Positions 11,060 through 24,400 of a stretch of 64,000 bases of DNA are shown one piece after another. Below the pieces are notes generated by a model that was not told where the DNA came from, searched no databases, and was given only the letters and a program-made list of their open reading frames with translations. The stretch is from Serripes groenlandicus (Eukaryota > Mollusca > Bivalvia > Cardiida > Cardiidae), in NCBI GenBank assembly GCA_031761405.1, contig JASEVX010000007.1:32343677-32407676 (forward strand). Direction: 5' to 3'. The first letter of the stretch is position 1, and every line of letters begins with the position of its first letter. The translations under genes were made by a program, and so were the position numbers.

Positions 11060-11360
11060 TATAGATGCATCTGCAACAGACGACTTTGACAACATAGCGG
11101 ACAATGGAGAAAGTTCTACGTGGAACATTTTCTCCAATTATCTTCAGTAAAGATATTATTACCATTTATTATAGTTTTAAATATCTGAAACCGAATTCAA
11201 ACATGTTCCTGTATCCATTTTCCACAACAAATCAACAAATCTGCAGCAGACGGCGTTGGAAACACAAAGGCAAAACTTTGCAAAGTCTCTATCAATTTAT
11301 GTTTAATTGAAAAGAGTTGCAGATGCTTCAAAATGTGTCAGCAAGTAGGAAAGGATTATA
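11060..11360. repeat. Degenerate MITE-A remnants
   Basis: TCTGCAACAGACGACTTTGAC at 11070 and ATCTGCAGCAGACGGCG at 11239, with a worn end AAGTAGGAAAGGATTATAT. Two overlapping decayed copies are likely. Confidence 0.5.
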
Positions 11361-12699
11361 TCACTGACATTTCAGAATACCAGCAGTCGACGTTCCACTC
11401 CCGTAAAACCGCAAGGCATTTGGATGCCTGCAACAAATCCGATCCGTAAGAACAATCAAAGTACCATGTGATGATTTTAGCACTCATTATTTCCTGTATG
11501 TAAATTGTTGTGTGTAGGCTACACATGTATTTGTATTTATTTTCGGTAAATATAACATATAATTATGTTCATGCTTACAAAAGGTCCATGTTTCTAATGA
11601 CCTGTCCAACGTGTAAACATGTCAGGAATTACATTCTAAACAATTGGTTTCTTTTAGTTTTCATTGCAAGTTGCAAGACTCTAAAAGGTGCTGAACCCCA
11701 AAGTATAGATAGTACTTGTATAGTCCAATTTTTAAAACTGTTAAAAAGTTGTCTTGAAATATTAGAATCATAGTTCTGGGATAAAATTATTTAGTAATTA
11801 TTTCACTTTCTAGTGCAATACACATCTAAATTACTGATCGTGTATGCTTCATTTTGACTGGGTAGACATACACAGTAAGCAAAATTGTTTACATTTCCAT
11901 TGACTTTCAACTGAATGTTTTTCAACATTTACTGGCAAAATAGAATTGAACTATCTATTTCTTATATTGTTGTCACTATAAGCAATATTTGTAGAAGTTT
12001 CAACATTTCAAAAGTGTGATCTCCAATTGGAATTCAGCACCTTTAAGCTCCAAATCTCAATTGCTTAGACGAAGGATCTAGGTTGAAACATCATATATTG
12101 TAAATACGACATCTATGCCTAATGCAGAATACAAATGTTGTAAACAATCAGTAAAGGAGAGAAGTAATTCCTCATTTTCACACATTGTTTTCAACCCTGT
12201 TTGTAAGTGATACTCCTATTTGCCGTATAAGTGGACGACTCTAAAACTGTCATATCACGTTACAGTTTAGATGGAAAAGGATATATGATGTCGTCCATTG
12301 ATATTTCTGACCAGCGTAGATTCAGATCGGCCTGTACATCTGCTCTGTCTTATCAGAATCTAAAGAAAACCATAGTCATGTAAGTAATATGTAAATAGTG
12401 GAGATTTGGAATAGACTGTGTGGATACACATGCTGATCTGGATCTGCACTGCACACACAAGTCACCTTGTACATTTCACATGGATGGGATCATATCGGAT
12501 GTACGTATTGGCGTTTTGTAATTTCATATTGTCTGTAAACCAATGTCTGTCATATATATGTATATGTTGATTGTTTTGTACAATTTGATAATTTGAATAC
12601 AAGTTGAAAAACAACCAAGTCTAAATATTCGATATTTTCTGTTTAAACTAGTACATCTAGCAATGTGTTTTTCTGGCTCCTCTTCACATAACAGTTTTG
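11361..12699. other. Unannotated stretch
   Basis: No supportable gene. The 87-codon open frame at 11510-11773 has no recognisable domain or splice context. GATCTGGATCTGCACTGC near 12435 belongs to a scattered repeat also seen near 28800, 37310 and 39150. Confidence 0.5.
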
Positions 12700-12872
12700 C
12701 CAAGCAACCGGCTGCTTTTCCACATAGACTGTTTGCCCATTGGTGAAAGACGCATTGACTTTTGTCAAACGTAGGGGAAATGCTGGTTGAGCTGGGATCT
12801 GAACTCACAACCCCTGGATTGACAACCTGCATTGCTATCGACTGAGATACTGGGACTCGGCATGTATACAAA
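12700..12872 (-). mobile_element. SINE, minus strand
   Basis: Minus-strand order: tRNA-like head (TCTCAGTCGATAGCAATGC, GAGTTCAGATCCCAGC), then TTGACAAAAGTCAATGCG and the AAGCAACCGG/GCTGCTTTTCCAC body. The 3' part is missing. Confidence 0.65.
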
Positions 12873-13059
12873 TTGAAACTAAACATTTGTAAAAATTTAA
12901 ATAAGACATTAAGGTATACACAGTCGTACTAGTATCCTCGAGACCTGTTATGAGAATATAAGCATTTGATTATAGTTGTCATTATTTTCAAAACTTGCGA
13001 TGGTCGGTTTTGGTGCGACTAGTTTGTGTGTATGATATGATACGCTGCTTTAAACATGT

Positions 13060-13190
13060 GTAGTTATATCACGGCGATAACCGTGTCAGCTACCAGTTTG
13101 ATTGGTCCATTCGTCCTGACGAGTCAGTCGTAACGAAAACCCCACAATTCTGAGCACCAAGGAAAGAAAGCCATATAAACTCGTTCAATG
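13060..13190 (-). mobile_element. SINE 3' body remnant
   Basis: Plus-strand TTATATCACGGCGATAACCG, GACGAGTCAGTCGTAACG and CTGAGCACCAAGGAAAGAAAGCC match the 3' body of the window's SINEs in reverse. No head seen. Confidence 0.45.
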
Positions 13191-13484
13191 GCACTATTGA
13201 CGTATTTGCAAACAACATAGATTCAGCTCTTAACGAATGGTATCAATTGAAATCTGCATTGTTTGCCTTGTAGTTATCTAATTATTAAAAATTAAAAAAA
13301 TCTTACTATATGGAAAATAAAAGTCGCTCAATTTTAAACATGGATGTTCGGCGCTGTATGAGTTATTGGACAATAAAAGAATGCATTCGCCATTATTTTA
13401 AACATCTCCGAATATCGGTGTTGCATGGTGCCTCTTGGTCCATTTATCAAGTACCTGACAACAAGGAAAGAGGAAACATTATGG

Positions 13485-13668
13485 CCTCTGTAATGTATCG
13501 ACCCAGATCATCCTGCGCAGACTGTCTCGGGCCGACACATTCCGTCGCAAGGGTATAGAGTAATGATTCCTGAAACACAAAATCCACAGGAGGTGAAAAT
13601 TGTCTGTCCGGGTTAGCGGTATGCTCAACACAGAGTCCGCAATGTTGGTTTTCTCGCGGGACGGCTCA
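13485..13668. mobile_element. MITE-B, partial
   Basis: Internal blocks GTAATGTATCGACCCAGATC, GATTCCTGAAACACAAAATCC and the right end TTCTCGCGGGACGGCTC. The left terminal repeat is lost. Confidence 0.65.
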
Positions 13669-13844
13669 CTTTACCTTTTCACCTTCCTTTTGGGAGTAAT
13701 CCTTTTCATCTGGAAAAAGTTAACAGTAGCCGAGCCCAAGTGACTTTCATATACAAAGATATTTCATATATGTGTCTAAATGTCTTCAGGGTTAAACACA
13801 AAAAAGACAATTCCTAGTTAGGAGTAAATATTTTCAACAGTAGC

Positions 13845-14112
13845 CGAACCCCAGTAGTTCAGTCGGTAGCGACGCGGGGTGTCAGTCAAGGGTTTCGAGT
13901 TGGAACCCCAGCTCGGCCAACATTTTTTTCCGACGTTTGACAAAGGTCACTGTGACCAGCGTCATTCGTCTTCCACCAATTTATGGAGTTTATGTGGAAA
14001 AACAGCCAGTTGCTTGGAAAGTATGTTGTGTGGAGTACTGTTGAGAGAAAGCCTGGAAACCCAAGAGTAGATGAACAGACCGCCGTGATATGATATATCT
14101 CCAATAAATTAA
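13845..14112 (+). mobile_element. tRNA-headed SINE
   Basis: Head AGCCGAACCCCAGTAGTTCAG, TCGGTAGCGACG and TTGGAACCCCAGCTCGGCC, then ACGTTTGACAAAGGTCACTG and GAAAACCAGCCAGTTGC-type body sequence, to the CGCCGTGATATGATATATC block. Confidence 0.7.
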
Positions 14113-14279
14113 TAACCTTCTGAAAGGAATATTCGGATAGATGTATACCCTTACGAGAAGGAACGCAAGATAGCATATGCTAATTACGTTTCCTCAGATA
14201 TCGACTCTGATACTCGTGTATGGGATAACATGGGAAACGTCACACTTGCAATTTTTCCACATGCGATGTAGTTTGAATC

Positions 14280-14390
14280 ATTTACACAAAAGGAGAAGTT
14301 ACACCCGTTGAGCAATTTCTCCCTTTGCCACAGTTGTTTTCAATTGTCGTCTGCTACATATGTATCAAAATGTGTCTGCAAGTTGGAGAG
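14280..14390. mobile_element. MITE-A fragment
   Basis: The central palindrome AAAGGAGAAGTTACACCC/GAGCAATTTCTCCC, followed by GTCGTCTGCTACAT. The outer ends are not clear. Confidence 0.5.
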
Positions 14391-14527
14391 AAGAGAACCG
14401 ACGTTGGGGACTCATGTGAGGATCTAGGTCAGCCTCAGCTTAGTCTGTTCAAAATGCCATCCGGTCGTACATGCAACCTGGAAGCCTCTGGAGAATCGTT
14501 TTGAGCCAAAACAGACAACACAAGTAC

Positions 14528-14709
14528 AAGTCCAGTCGAACCTGTGCTAAAGACCACCGTTGTATAGCAACTCCCTATCTATAGTGACCATACTTTTAGT
14601 TTCCCAAACACTAATGTTCTGTATAAATGACTCTGTTATTAAAGACCTGTGATCAAAGACCAGATTGTTCTCTTCCCATGGGTGGTCTTTAAACACAGGT
14701 TGGACTGAA
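14528..14709. mobile_element. MITE-C, small inverted-repeat element
   Basis: Left end AGTCCAGTCGAACCTGTG, then CTAAAGACCACC. The right end, GGGTGGTCTTTAAACACAG and GTTGGACTGA, is its imperfect inverted copy. No coding capacity. Relatives are at 25821-26206 and at the edges of the 47528-56012 nest. Confidence 0.65.
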
Positions 14710-14912
14710 TATTACTTTTTGCCATTAACTTTAAAATAACAAATAAGAACACTATAACAGTATAACACTTTGAAAACACTCTTGGAAGTCAGAAATTTAC
14801 TTTTTGCTCAAAATTCTAGTAAGACTTCTGATTGGTCAATTTCCATTTCTTATCAATAAGATACTTTAACACAAATGATGAGCACAGAAAATCCTTTCAT
14901 ATTTAAGGAGCC

Positions 14913-15125
14913 TTATCCCTTTCCCTCATATGACAAATCTGCAGTAGACGACTTTGAACATATTTTGTAAAAAAATGAAAAATCTCTATAATTGAATGGA
15001 TAACCTATGACTAAAAGTGGAAAACATTGTGTCAAAAGGAGAAATTTCTTCTTTTGTCACTATGTTTTCAAAAATCTGTCTGCTAGAGAGGCGTCAAAAA
15101 GCATCTTTTTGAGGGAAAGGGTTAA
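14913..15125. mobile_element. MITE-A with central deletion
   Basis: Starts TTATCCCTTTCCCTCATATG and ends TTTGAGGGAAAGGGTTAA. One arm of the central palindrome is shortened (GTCAAAAGGAGAAATTTCTTC). It abuts the next copy. Confidence 0.75.
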
Positions 15126-15350
15126 AGCTTTCCCTTATATGGACGGTTTTTGACCTCTCTAATGCAGACAGCTTTTATAAAAACATGGCTACAACAAAGA
15201 AATTGCTCAAAACGAGCAATTTCTTCATATGTCATCATGTTCTCAACTCCTTCAATGAGTGTTCTTTCCTTTAAAGGGAGGTTCCAAATGATTTCGGGTA
15301 TGTTATCAAAGTCTTCTGCTGCAGAGATTTTGCATGTGGGAAAGGGTTAA
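15122..15350. mobile_element. MITE-A, adjoining copy
   Basis: Shares the TTAA with the previous copy. From TTAAAGCTTTCCCTTATATG to CATGTGGGAAAGGGTTAA, with an intact AAATTGCTCAAAACGAGCAA stem. Confidence 0.75.
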
Positions 15351-15585
15351 AGTCCGGGGGGGTGAGGGGTTTCTATGGCACTATCCATATGTGCATGAAC
15401 GAACATAGTAGTATTTCACTGTAAAGATCATTTATAACTTTATTGCACAATTGTATAACAAATTATTCATAATGCACATATAACTTACATTGTGACAGTA
15501 ACATAAGATTAATATTCCTCATGATATAATGAAAACACAGAATGTTGTCGGCCATATGTGCTTACATCTCAGCCCTTATGGGTTG

Positions 15586-17563
15586 GACGCTTTTCCCACA
15601 TACAACAAATCTGCAGCAGACAACTTTGAAATCATATTGACAGTACACATAACAAAAAATCTCGATTGAATGAGAGTTTAATTATTAAATGGGAGTTGAA
15701 AGCATTGTATCATAAAGAGAAATCAATTATTATGAGCATTTTTTCTTTTTGACACAATGTTTTCAAACGTAGTATGCTGTAGAGGTGGCGCCAAAAAGCA
15801 GGAGAGAAGTGTTAAATGCTCAAATACTGTAAATTACAGTAAATTGTATCAAAATCATGTTTCAAATGTTCCACATTTTAGTTTAGAAAATCAGGCATAT
15901 GTTTGACCCTTTCTTAAAAAAACGACAAATCTGCAGCAGACGACTTTGATAATATCTAAGCAAAAACACAGTCTTTATAAATGAGGGTATAATTCCTGAA
16001 AAAGGTTAAAAACATTGTGGCAAATGGAGAAATTGAGTTTTCAAAAGTTGTCTGCTGCAGAGGCATTAGAAAGCACCTGTATGTAGAGATGGGTTAACCC
16101 TTTCCCTCATACGACAATTCTGCAGCAGACGACTTTGAACGTATTTTGTCAAAACATAGAAAATCTCCATAAATGAATGGATAACCTGAATGGATGACAA
16201 AAAGTGGAAAACATTGTGGCAAAAGGAGAAATTGCACGTTTTGTGCAATTTCTTCTTTTGTCACTATGTTTTCAAAAAGCCGTCTGCTGCAGAGGCATTA
16301 GAAAGCACCTGAATGTAGAGATGGGTTAATGACCTCAAATACTGCATATCAGTAATAATGAGTAAGACATCACCGACACAAACAACTTAAGATGTCTCTA
16401 CAAAAGACAAATTCAAAAGCATTATGGGAAAGAAAAAAAAAGAGTCATTGCACGGAAGTTTTAGACTTGAACAAGCTGTGATAAGGTACTTAACCCTTTC
16501 CCTCATACGACAATTCTGCAGCAGATGACTTTGAACATATTTTGTCAAATATTGGAACATCTCTGTAATTGAATGGATAACCTATGACAAAAAGTGGAAA
16601 ACATTGTGGCAAAAGGAGAAATTGCACGTTTTGTGCAATTTCTCCTTTTGTCACTATGTTTTCAAAAAGCCGTCTGCTGCAGAGGCGTCAGAAAGCGTCT
16701 ATATGAGGGAAAGGGTTAAGAAACAGTTTTGTTTTCAGTTATATCTTTTGTCCCATGTTTCAGAGACCCATGAAAAATTCAACTTTCTAAAACATTGCAG
16801 GAAAAAGGAGAAGGTGCTCAAAATGAGCAATTTCTCCAATTTCCAATAATTATTTTTTAAAAAATGCATCAACTTCATGTTTCAAATGTTCAACCTTTTA
16901 TTTTAGTACCGGTATATCAGGCATATGTTTAAACCCTGTTCCTCATATAGACGCTTTCTGACGCCTCTGCAGCAGACAGCTTTTTGAAAACATAGTGACA
17001 AAAGAAGAAATTGCACAAAACGTGCAATTTCTCCTTTTGCCACAATGTTTTACACTTTTTGTCATAGGTTATTTGACAAAATACGTTCCAAGTCGTCTGC
17101 TGCAGAATTGTCGTATGAGGGAAAGGGTTAACCCTTTTCCACATATAGACACTTTCTGACACCTCTGCAGTAGACGAATTTTAAAATATTCTGGCAAATG
17201 GAGATATGGCTCATGATGAGCAATTTCTCCTTTTGCCAGAATGTTTTCAACCCTATAAAATAATTATACTTTTATTTCCATGTTTTTGCAGGTATGCTGT
17301 TAGTGTTGTCTGCTGCAGATTTGCTGCATGTGTGAAAGGGTTATGACAATCAATCACAATTAAATGTGAGTATTAACCCTTTCCCTCATATAAATGCTTT
17401 CGGACGCCTCTGCAGCAGACGGCTTTTGGAAAACATAGTGACAAAAGAAGAAATTGCACAAAATGTAATAGGTAATCCATTCAATTATTAAGAATTTCCA
17501 TTTTTTGAAAAAATACGTTCAAAGTCGTCTGCTGCAGAATTGTCGTATGAGGGAAAGGATTAA
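15586..17563. mobile_element. MITE-A cluster, seven copies in head-to-tail and nested array
   Basis: Approximate copies: 15586-15815 (worn), 15903-16097, 16094-16329, 16490-16719, 16931-17130, 17127-17343 and 17374-17563. Adjacent copies share their TTAA, as expected if TTAA is the target and each insertion regenerates it. Copies 16490-16719 and 16094-16329 are near-identical to 2984-3212. Nothing else is recognisable in this 2-kb stretch. Confidence 0.8.
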
Positions 17564-17893
17564 GATGACTATAGTCACGTCATCCTTTTCCAATACTTCT
17601 ATCATAAACAATACATAGATAGATAACTAGCAAAAAAGGAAAATAATATGTCTGTCCAGAAAATGTATAACACATTGTATATGACCAAACTATCAAACAA
17701 GTTTGCATCAATTTAGTGATTATTGATCATATTTCAGCTGTGCCTAGCAAACAAGGGTCTTATCGCATCCCCATTTTCGTATAACATAAAGAAATCAGTG
17801 TCCAATCTAGGATTCGAAAAGAACAGGGACATTTAAGGGAAAAATTGATTTCATGAACTAATTGAGGCATTTTTCCTTCTTTGTCTATGGAAA

Positions 17894-17919
17894 CCCCCCC
17901 CCCCCCCCCCCCCCCCCCC
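17894..17919 (+). repeat. Poly-C tract (26 C)
   Basis: An uninterrupted run of 26 C. True length is uncertain because such runs are error-prone in sequencing. A similar 30-C run is at 42162-42191. Confidence 0.8.
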
Positions 17920-18341
17920 AACCTACAAATTTAGGGGGAAATATTCAAAACAGAGTGAGAATTATCACAATCATTATCACGATCCTCCTAGATTGGACTC
18001 TGAAGAAATGTTGGAGAAAAAGACACAACTCCTGTCTGGCTGTGGGTCCACACAGCCTCATCAGAGATGTTTCTGTTCGCTGCTGCTATAAGACTCCTTT
18101 TGGCCTGCTACTGATTGCATATTGATGCCTTAAGATTGTCCTTATCATATCTTTGTTTCTCCTATTCCTGGAATTAACAACTTTCAACAGAACTCCCATA
18201 AATCCTTATATGACCCTCAAATCCTATATTGTGAGTACTCAAAAGAATAGTCTCAGTGAGAAGATTATTTTGAGTACCCACAACATAGGGTTTGGTTGAG
18301 TAATAAGAGTAAAAAGAGAGATGTTGTTGGGAAAAGATCAG

Positions 18342-18347
18342 TTTAAT
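18342..18347 (-). terminator. ATTAAA polyadenylation signal candidate
   Basis: On the minus strand ATTAAA lies 74 bases after the FGD stop codon, a common variant signal at a plausible distance. Confidence 0.35.
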
Positions 18348-18420
18348 TCTCCTTTTTTAGTCCTCTGTTTCAATATCTTCATCCAGGTCTGACAACATCT
18401 CCACACACAATAAAATCCTG

Positions 18421-18457
18421 TTAGGTAACAGAGGATTCTCTCATAATTGTGACCCAT
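18421..18457 (-). CDS. FGD5/6: FGD terminal exon
   Basis: Acceptor CTTTTTTTAG. Completes the K of TEKW and then reads [15 protein letters not shown]. The Trp is the invariant one in the last helix of PH domains, so the splice is well supported. Confidence 0.85.
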
Positions 18458-21400
18458 CTAAAAAAAGAAAACCAGGTAATTGAAAATTAGAAGTTGTACT
18501 CCAGGTAGTGAACCTACAGATACAGAATTATACACCAGAGGCCCATTTTACTAACGGACTTACACTTATGTAAGTCCAAAATTTGTAAGTTTGTGCGTAC
18601 GCAATTTCTTTGTAACTGCGTTTTTCTAAGATGTTATCACGTAAGTTTTCACATAAATATTTGCGTAGAATTACTTTAGAAGAAAGCTTGCATAACTTTA
18701 TTTTGAACAGAGTAAATATTGCCTACACATTGTTAGTAAAAAGGACCCCAGGGCAAAAACTCATATATTCGCTTTCTGACGCCTCTGCAGGAGATGGCTT
18801 TTTGAAAACATGACAACAAAAGAAAAAACTGCTCAAAACAAGTAATTTTTCCTTTTGTCACCATGCTTTCAACTCTATTCCATTATTGTACTTTCGTTTA
18901 AAGGGAGTTTCCAAAGTTTTTGTATGTGGGAAAGGGTTAAATGATATGTAACTTTAACCCTAACGAATCTGCAGCAGACAACCTTGAACATATACAGATT
19001 AATGTTTTAATTGAGGTAACGTTACATTGTGGCAACAGCGGAAATTGCTCACTATGAGCAATATCTCCTTTTGCCAAAATGTCTTCAAAACCTGTCAGTG
19101 AGTGTCTGTTGCAGAGACATCAGAAGGCATCTGAATGGGTTAAGAGGGGTCTTTGAAAATGTCTGGAAAGATATGGAACATTCGGGAAGTTAGAAGTATT
19201 ACTAGATAATTTTGATGCAGACTTAAAGATATAGCTGGGAAACAGAGATAAAGCTTGTTTTACGCAATTTCTCAACTTTTACAATAATATAAAGTCATCT
19301 GTTTCACAGAAATAAATTATCAAGTGTTAATCACTTGTGCATCATCTGAAATAACAGTAATTTAACTGACAGTTTGGTGATTTGATAGCACCAAAAAGGT
19401 TTTCAAAATGCGTGATTAAACACATGTGTCCACCTGCAAAGGAAGGTGACACACACATTAGAAAAGCCTGAGAAATACCTAAGTAACTAAAGAAAATATC
19501 TTTAATTGAAATATTATATTTATTGAAAAGTGTGTGGCAAAACAAGAATTTTGTCCTTTTTGAGCATTTTTCTTTCTTTTGTCACAATGTTTTCAAAAAT
19601 CATCTGCTGTTAAAGGTGTCAACATGAATCTGCAAAACGAAATGAGTTCAAGCATGACAGACAGTCTAGGCTGACCATAGACGAGTGATTCAAGGCAACA
19701 CACACAAATAAAGAAATACAAATCTCAGGTCAAACAGTAACCGACTTACTTCTCTGTGGCAGTAGCACTATCTGTACGGAAGACGATGGGGGATGTGCTA
19801 CTATGTGATAACTGGAACAGCAAGTATTCCCCTATAACCTCAAAATACTGAAATATACACATCTTATAACAGCCAGGAGGTTTCCAACAGGATGCTTATT
19901 AACCCTTTCCCCCATACGACAATTTTGCAGCAGACGACTTTGAACTTATTTGGTCAAATAATGGAAAATCTCCATAATTGAATGGATAACCTATGACAAA
20001 AAGTGGAAAACATTGTGACAAAAGGAGAAATTGCACGTTTTGTGCAATTTCCTTCTTTTGTCACTATGTTTTCAAAAAAGCCGTCTGCTACAGAGGCGTC
20101 AGAAAGCGTCTATATGAGGGAAAGGGTTATACTGTATTTTGAACAGATCCTTAAATCAAACTGGGCTGAGGTATAGATTAAGCTTAATCATTGAAGATCT
20201 CCAAGCACTAAGGAACGTTTTCCTACGAAGTGGCCCATTTGATACTTAGCAGGAAAAATCAGTGAAATAAAATGCAGTTTTGGAGAATATAATTTAAAAT
20301 AACCTTTTATCAGAAAAGTAGTCACTCTTCCAGAATGAAACCATACAAAGTAAAGAATGCAAAACTAGAAATATCACTGAAGGTGATAAATACCCCCAAA
20401 ATAGCACCTTGACTCAAAATATGGCTTCCGACTGACCAACAAAAGGGCCATTACTCTGTAAAGTAACATGCAATTGTAAAATCTTTATGATTTGCACATC
20501 TCCTCTTGGTATAGAAGCTTCATGTAAAATGATATTGAATTCCGCCCAGTGGTTTGTAAGAAATAGGCCCGACAAAATATGGCTTGGGACAAAATATGAC
20601 CAACAACTTTTAAAATAAGTAAAAGGGCCATAACTCTGTAAAATAACATGCAATTGTAAGACCTTTAGGGTATGCACATCTCCTCTTGGTATAGAAGCTT
20701 CATGTAAATTGTTATTGAATTCCACCCAGTGGTTTGTAAGAAATAGGCCGGACAAAATATGACCAAACAACTTAATAAGTAAAAGGGCCATAACTCTGTA
20801 AAATATCATGCAATTGTAACCCCTTTAGGATATGCACATCTCCTCTTAGTATAGAAGCTTCATGTAAAATGTTATTGAATTCCACGCAGTGGTTTGTAAG
20901 AAATAGGCCGGACAAAATATGGCTTCCGGTCGGCCGACCGACCGACCGACCAACACAGTGACTCCTATATACCCCACCAAAACTGTTTTTTGGGGGTATA
21001 ATAAGGTCAAATAACTGCTCAAACATTGTTGAGTTTGTTTGGTGTTTCAATGTCACGATATTTCCTAGGTAAGGTAAGGTACCAGTATTACTGATCCATT
21101 TATCATATACCAGCGGTGAGAAGTAATGCTAAATCCACAATCTTGAGAGCCAAGGAGGGAAAGCCATTGCTACCCTTTTGAAAGTCTTTGGTATGACTAG
21201 GCAGGGCCTCGAACCTGTAACATTGTGGAGACAAGTTTTCAAAGGAACTCACATGTTGCCTGCTAAAAACCAGATTATCAAGTCAGTGAAAGTACGATGA
21301 CAGACAGACAGACAAATAATGGATAAGTGATCCCTGCGTATCAACCACTTTATTTTTCTACTTTTCAAAAATGGTTTCCAAAGTCAGTTGCTGCAGCTGT

Positions 21401-24400
21401 TAAGAAACGTCTGTATTAAAGACAGGTTTAAACTGATCCCATTTGGAGATGAATTCTGATGCATTTGCAGCAGACAACTTTTGAAAAGATTGTGACAAAA
21501 GGAGAAATTGCTCAAAATGAGCAATTTCTCTTTTTGTCACAATGTTTTCAGCTATATTCAATAATGGACTAGAGACTTTTTCGAAGATGTCTGCTGCAGA
21601 TTTGTTGTATGTGGGAGGGGGGTTGTAAGAGAGGATTTCTTTCTTTCTAGTAGTGAGTTTCGAGTTAGAAAAGCGAGTTTCGAGTTGTAAGAAGTGAGTT
21701 TCGAGTTAAAAAAAGTGAGTATCGAGTTGTAAAAAGTGAGTTTCGAGTTAGAAAAAGTGAGTTTCGAGTTAGTAAAAGTGAGTTTCGAGTTAGAAAAAGT
21801 GAGTTTCGAGTTAGAAAAGCGAGTTTCGAGTTGTAAGAAGTGAGTTTTGAGTTAAAAAAAGTGAGTATCGAGTTGTAAAAAGTGAGTATCGAGTTGTAAA
21901 AAGTGAGTTTCGAGTTAGAAAAAGTGAGTTTCGAGTTAGTAAAAGTGAGTTTCGAGTTAGAAAAAGTGAGTTTCGAGTTAGAAAAAGTGAGTTTCGAGTT
22001 AGAAAATTTAAAACATGACAAATATTATTATTATTAACTATTAGGTCGAGGTCGAGGCAAGTTGAACATGTCGTTTAATTAGTGTTGGTTGATATTGTAT
22101 AGACCTTTAAGACATGTTCTTATTGCAGTTGTTAAATTATAATTACATTTAAGTGATGTGCATTTTAAAGAGGATAAGCAAGCTATTTTAATTGTTGGCT
22201 CATTTGTTAAAAATTCAGTCCTATTCCAACAAAACCACATTGTAATTGTGATGACACTGAGAAAATTATTACCGCTCAGTGAATATTGACCTTTTTGAAA
22301 AGCCTGAGACAACGGCAAACACAGCAAGACTACACAACAAAGGCGCAGTTTTATACTTTAAAGAAATGTCAAACTATAATTACGTAAACCTGACATATTG
22401 ACTAACATCGTTGTTTTGGCAGTTGTATACCCCCACAAAACAAAGTATGTAGATGAGCATGTCGGTCGGTATATGTCATTATGTCAGTTGGAATTTGTTG
22501 TCCGTGCGATAACTCTATCTTATTGTTACCATATAATACAGTTGGACTTTGGTAACAAACTACCAATTTATGACGGAACGGTCCCTTTTTCAATATAGAA
22601 TTTGACAAAACAACGGATTTAAAGTGACTCGTCCTGGATTGGCCCCACAGTTACTGAAAATGCACCTGAAACACTTATTAGGGCGTCTGTTTCCGAAGAA
22701 AAAAAGTTGAGCTATTGTCATAGCCTTGGCGTCGTCGTTGTCGTCGGCGCGCTCGTCTTTGGAGTCGTCGTGCAAAAAATTGCAAAAACTGCAAAAACTT
22801 TAACCTTGGTCCATAACTCAAAAACTGTTCGAGATAATCGAATGAAACTTGGTACATACATTGCCAGAGACAATATGCACATGTATAGCAAGGAGCATTA
22901 CTCTAGATATAACTAGAAGATATTCAAGTGAAACTTGATACACACATTGCCATAGACGATACATACATGTATAGCAATGGACATCACTAAAGATTTAATA
23001 TGTATTAAGATATGGCCCATTATCGACTTTGAAAGAACAGACAAGCGTTGGCGTTCGCTCCGCGGCGCTCTTGTTATAATTATCTTATCTTACTCTTTGA
23101 TGCCAAATTTGTACGGAAAAACAACAAAAACAGTAAAAATATATTCTGGTGTGAGCGGGATTTGAACGTAGCTACCATTATGCGCGTACGGGATACTCTA
23201 ATAGAATAAAACGGTTTTGGAATATAAAGTAAAATAATCTTAAAAGGTGCAACTAACAATCCATGAATGAGTTCCATAAAACAGTTTTTGGTACCAAAAA
23301 ATAATGTGTCCGGACATAAAACTCTTGAAGGGGGGGTTAACTGTTTAAGTAGTTTTTGGTGCCAATGTTTAATACCATAAAAACAGGTCATGTTCGACGT
23401 TGATTACAATCCACCAGAGTATCTTACTCGAAACTCACTTTTTTAACTCGAAACTCATTTTTTTTAACTCGAAACTTACTTTTTCTAACTCGAAACTCAC
23501 TTTTCTAACTTGAAACTCACTTTTCTAACTCGAAACTCACTTTTCTAACTCGAAACTCACTTTTTCAAACTCGAAACTCACTTTTTCTAACTCGAAACTC
23601 ACTTTTTTTAAACTCGAAACTCACTTTTCTAACTCGAAACTCCCTACTCCATAAGTGAATATCTTTGTAGAGGGTGTCTGTAAATCTGGAGACTTTATAG
23701 CCAAGCAACACCATACTCTCAGCTGCTGCTGTGTCCTGCAATACAATATAATTACCCATTAACCTGATATCATTGTGTAATCCTTTCACACCTACAGATT
23801 CATTTTGAGGCATCTGCAGATGTCTTTTGAAAACATTGTAGCAAAAGCAGAAATTGCTCATAATGAGTGTCAGGCCTCACGATCCAAAATTCCGGGTTTG
23901 TTTTCCATGAGCTTTTTTTTTTTCTTTTTCCTTGGTAGTTTTAGTGTTAAATGAGCTTTATCTTTAGCAAGAATAAATCATGAATTCTTGAAATTAAGAC
24001 TAAAATATAATCGTTTCACTGGTATATAATCATGTTCTTATCTGAAAGCTTAAAAAGATATAGAAAACTTCAACTGTAACAAGTTCATAATTCAGTGAAG
24101 ATTTTAATGATTTTCCCCTATAACATTTGCTTACCCGGGTAAACCTTGAAGTGTATAGAAAATGTCATCTTTAACAAGTTCAAAATTCAGTGAAGATTTG
24201 AAGTTTAGTTGAATTCATAATATATTGTCACTGACACTTTTTCAAATGTGAGTAGCTTAATTTAACCTTTTCCAACATATAGACGCTTTTTGATGCCTCT
24301 GCTGCAGACGACTTTTGAAAACACTGTGACAAAAGGAGAAATTGCTCAAAATAAGCAATTTCTCCTTTAGGCACAATGTTTTCAACTTTTTTCACTAATT

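Noticed and set aside
20414..21056. Two minus-strand open frames with repeated '[14 protein letters not shown]'
   Set aside because: Translation of the CTE-2 core units, not a gene family.
21665..22021. Minus-strand open frame of repeated N-S-K-L-T-F
   Set aside because: Pure translation of the 21-bp minisatellite. Length is explained by the period being divisible by three.
23635..23648. Donor TTATGGA|GTAGGG for the FGD PH2 exon
   Set aside because: Although nearest to the conserved PH text, it leaves phase 1, and the next exon then hits a stop at its second full codon in that phase. An unseen intervening exon would be needed.
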